DNA of 18,639 nt from Gracilaria vermiculophylla (taxonomy: Eukaryota > Rhodophyta > Florideophyceae > Gracilariales > Gracilariaceae), in assembly GCA_019155205.2 (NCBI GenBank), contig JAHNZQ020003150.1:2546838-2565476 (forward strand), written 5' to 3'. Numbering within the stretch: the stretch's first letter is position 1; every line of letters begins with the position of its first letter. Of this stretch, positions 17,293 through 18,639 are shown one piece after another. The position numbers and the translations under genes are program-made. Below the pieces are notes generated by a model. That model was not told the DNA's origin. It saw nothing but the letters and a program-made list of their open reading frames with translations, and searched no databases.

Positions 17293-18639
17293 TATGCAGA
17301 ATTACAATTGATCCTTACAGGTGGACGTACCTTGATGCCGCGCACCATGTGGACAATTCGTAGGTATGACGGCTATTCTCAACGAGGATGGCGCTGTCAA
17401 GCTCCACTTTGGGAGTTTCATTTCATCAAAACCAGAGTTCCCTCAAAGCTCTGGCGTCGATGATCAGACTGAGAAATTTATCGCTTATTGAAGAGCGAAG
17501 GTTACCCAACTGCGTCAGAGACGAGAGGTAGACTCGCAATAGAACCAGATCAGCTCGCGATGGCTTTCACGCAATCAACTGGCTAAAGTATCACTATTTT
17601 CGAAAAAAAGGGAAAATAAGATCGCAGTTGAATAAACGCTATCCCAAGTGACCGGCTGGTCATGAACATGGATTGGCGAGGCAAGTATAGCCCAACATAG
17701 TATTTGCAGCAAATCAGTTCAACGACCAGTTCAGCATCTCGCCGTCGCTTTACGATCTGAACTCTTATCGAGCGTAGGGCTTTGAAACTTTGACAAGTGG
17801 GGAAGGTCTGTGATCACTGCACGAAAGCTATTTGTAAACGAAAACGCCAATCGACCCTCCCCTGAATGAGTTGCCGAATTCACTGCAAGCAATCACGAAC
17901 TCTTCCAGGTGAAGAATCAAACAAGAGCTCTGAAGCCATTCACTTTGATGAAGATGTTAATCTCCAAAGACAACTTTCTTGCTTCATGCAGTGCACTGCA
18001 AGATGTTTTCGAGCTTACACACAGCGGTCGGCAGTGCTTCGCACGAACTGTATAAATTACTTTTGAGCTGAATTGAGCTTTTGGAACACAAAAATTTCAC
18101 CGTACTATTTCGGAAGATCTGGATTTGTCTTCGTTTCGAGGATGGTGGTACAATCACGCAATATCTACGAAGAAGTACAAGACAAGACGTCGGTCGGTAT
18201 TGACAAACTCGCAGTGTAAGGTGTGTGGCCCCGCCAGCAATGTGCCAAGACGAAGGTGTGCTCCTGTATGTTGTCTATTGGCCACCTAAGTTTTCAGGTT
18301 CTGTAATTACCCCGAATTCTTACCTGCCCTCAATTCAAGCAACACTGTTGTACTTTCCTGCAGCCTACAAAGCTTCACAGAAACAAGGTGAATGGCCGAA
18401 AGAGGAAGCGATTTATATCTTACCGCGAGCAGCCGCTTTGGTGCTTCTTTTCTCAGCAGCCGCGTAAAAGAGGGCGCATCAGAGTGCGCAACACTTTTCT
18501 TGAAGTGGGAACCAGAGGGGTATCAATTGACACACTTTTGGTTTCTCCAGAGCTCAATCTTCATTCCCTTATGAACTAAACAACGCACTTTACGACGCGA
18601 CTGTTTTTCAAAATTTGGGGATCATCTTCAACTATTCAG
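17293..18639. other. Unassigned right-hand region with short coding-like frames
   Basis: Short plus frames catch the eye. At 17366-17491 an ATG frame of 41 codons (MTAILNEDGAVKLHFGSF, KPEFPQSSGVDDQTEKF) reads like protein. At 18077-18289 a 70-codon stretch without start carries SQCKVCGPASNVPRRRCAPV, with cysteines spaced like a degenerate zinc-binding end. At 18388-18579 there is a basic frame (RKRKRFISYREQ, RKRGRIRVRN). None matches a family I recognise. They may be pieces of one decayed gene or transposase on the plus strand. Confidence 0.3.

Overview
The window reads as a transposable-element graveyard from a eukaryote, most likely an oomycete (Peronosporomycetes). The basis is the style of the elements: a Ty3/gypsy Pol with the WCGRVID / WMRGY landmarks and a C-terminal chromodomain, and a Ty1/copia Pol with a KARMTVHGNK-type RT, both of which I associate with oomycete genomes. 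No complete, clearly working host gene was found. Composition shifts from GC-richer retroelement DNA on the left to strongly AT-rich DNA on the right (about 14.2-17.2 kb).

Layout. (1) 1-4613, minus strand: a Ty3/gypsy element with Gag, protease, RT, RNase H and the start of integrase. It runs off the left edge and carries only six in-frame stops. (2) 4618-8876, plus strand: a second, older and unrelated Ty3/gypsy element of the chromodomain type, lying head-to-head with the first. The two coding regions meet within about 5 bp and no LTR is visible between them. It is broken by many stops and frameshifts. (3) 8812-9290: hairpins at the 3' end of element 2, then a minus-strand tRNA-derived SINE-like sequence with a perfect T-arm. 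(4) 9310-9776, minus strand: the truncated catalytic core of a Ser/Thr kinase pseudogene, followed by an unrecognised coding-like plus-strand fragment (9833-10045). (5) 10440-12945, minus strand: a decayed Ty1/copia Pol (RNase H, RT, integrase C-terminus) with an extra Tudor-like domain. (6) 13114-13272: a large CT microsatellite. (7) 14731-17290: two Tc1/mariner-superfamily elements of almost equal length (about 1.27 kb) lying end to end. One has no visible coding sequence; the other holds a Tc3-like DD34E transposase pseudogene. Both have inverted repeats with an outer and an inner copy of one motif. (8) 17293-18639: unassigned, possibly decayed coding DNA.

There is no operon or pathway here. 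The unifying theme is nested and adjacent insertions of different ages, two of which (element 2 and the copia element) carry chromatin-reader-type domains. Reading frames, motifs and stops were read by eye from the sequence; family names and species attribution rest on recognition, not on database searches.
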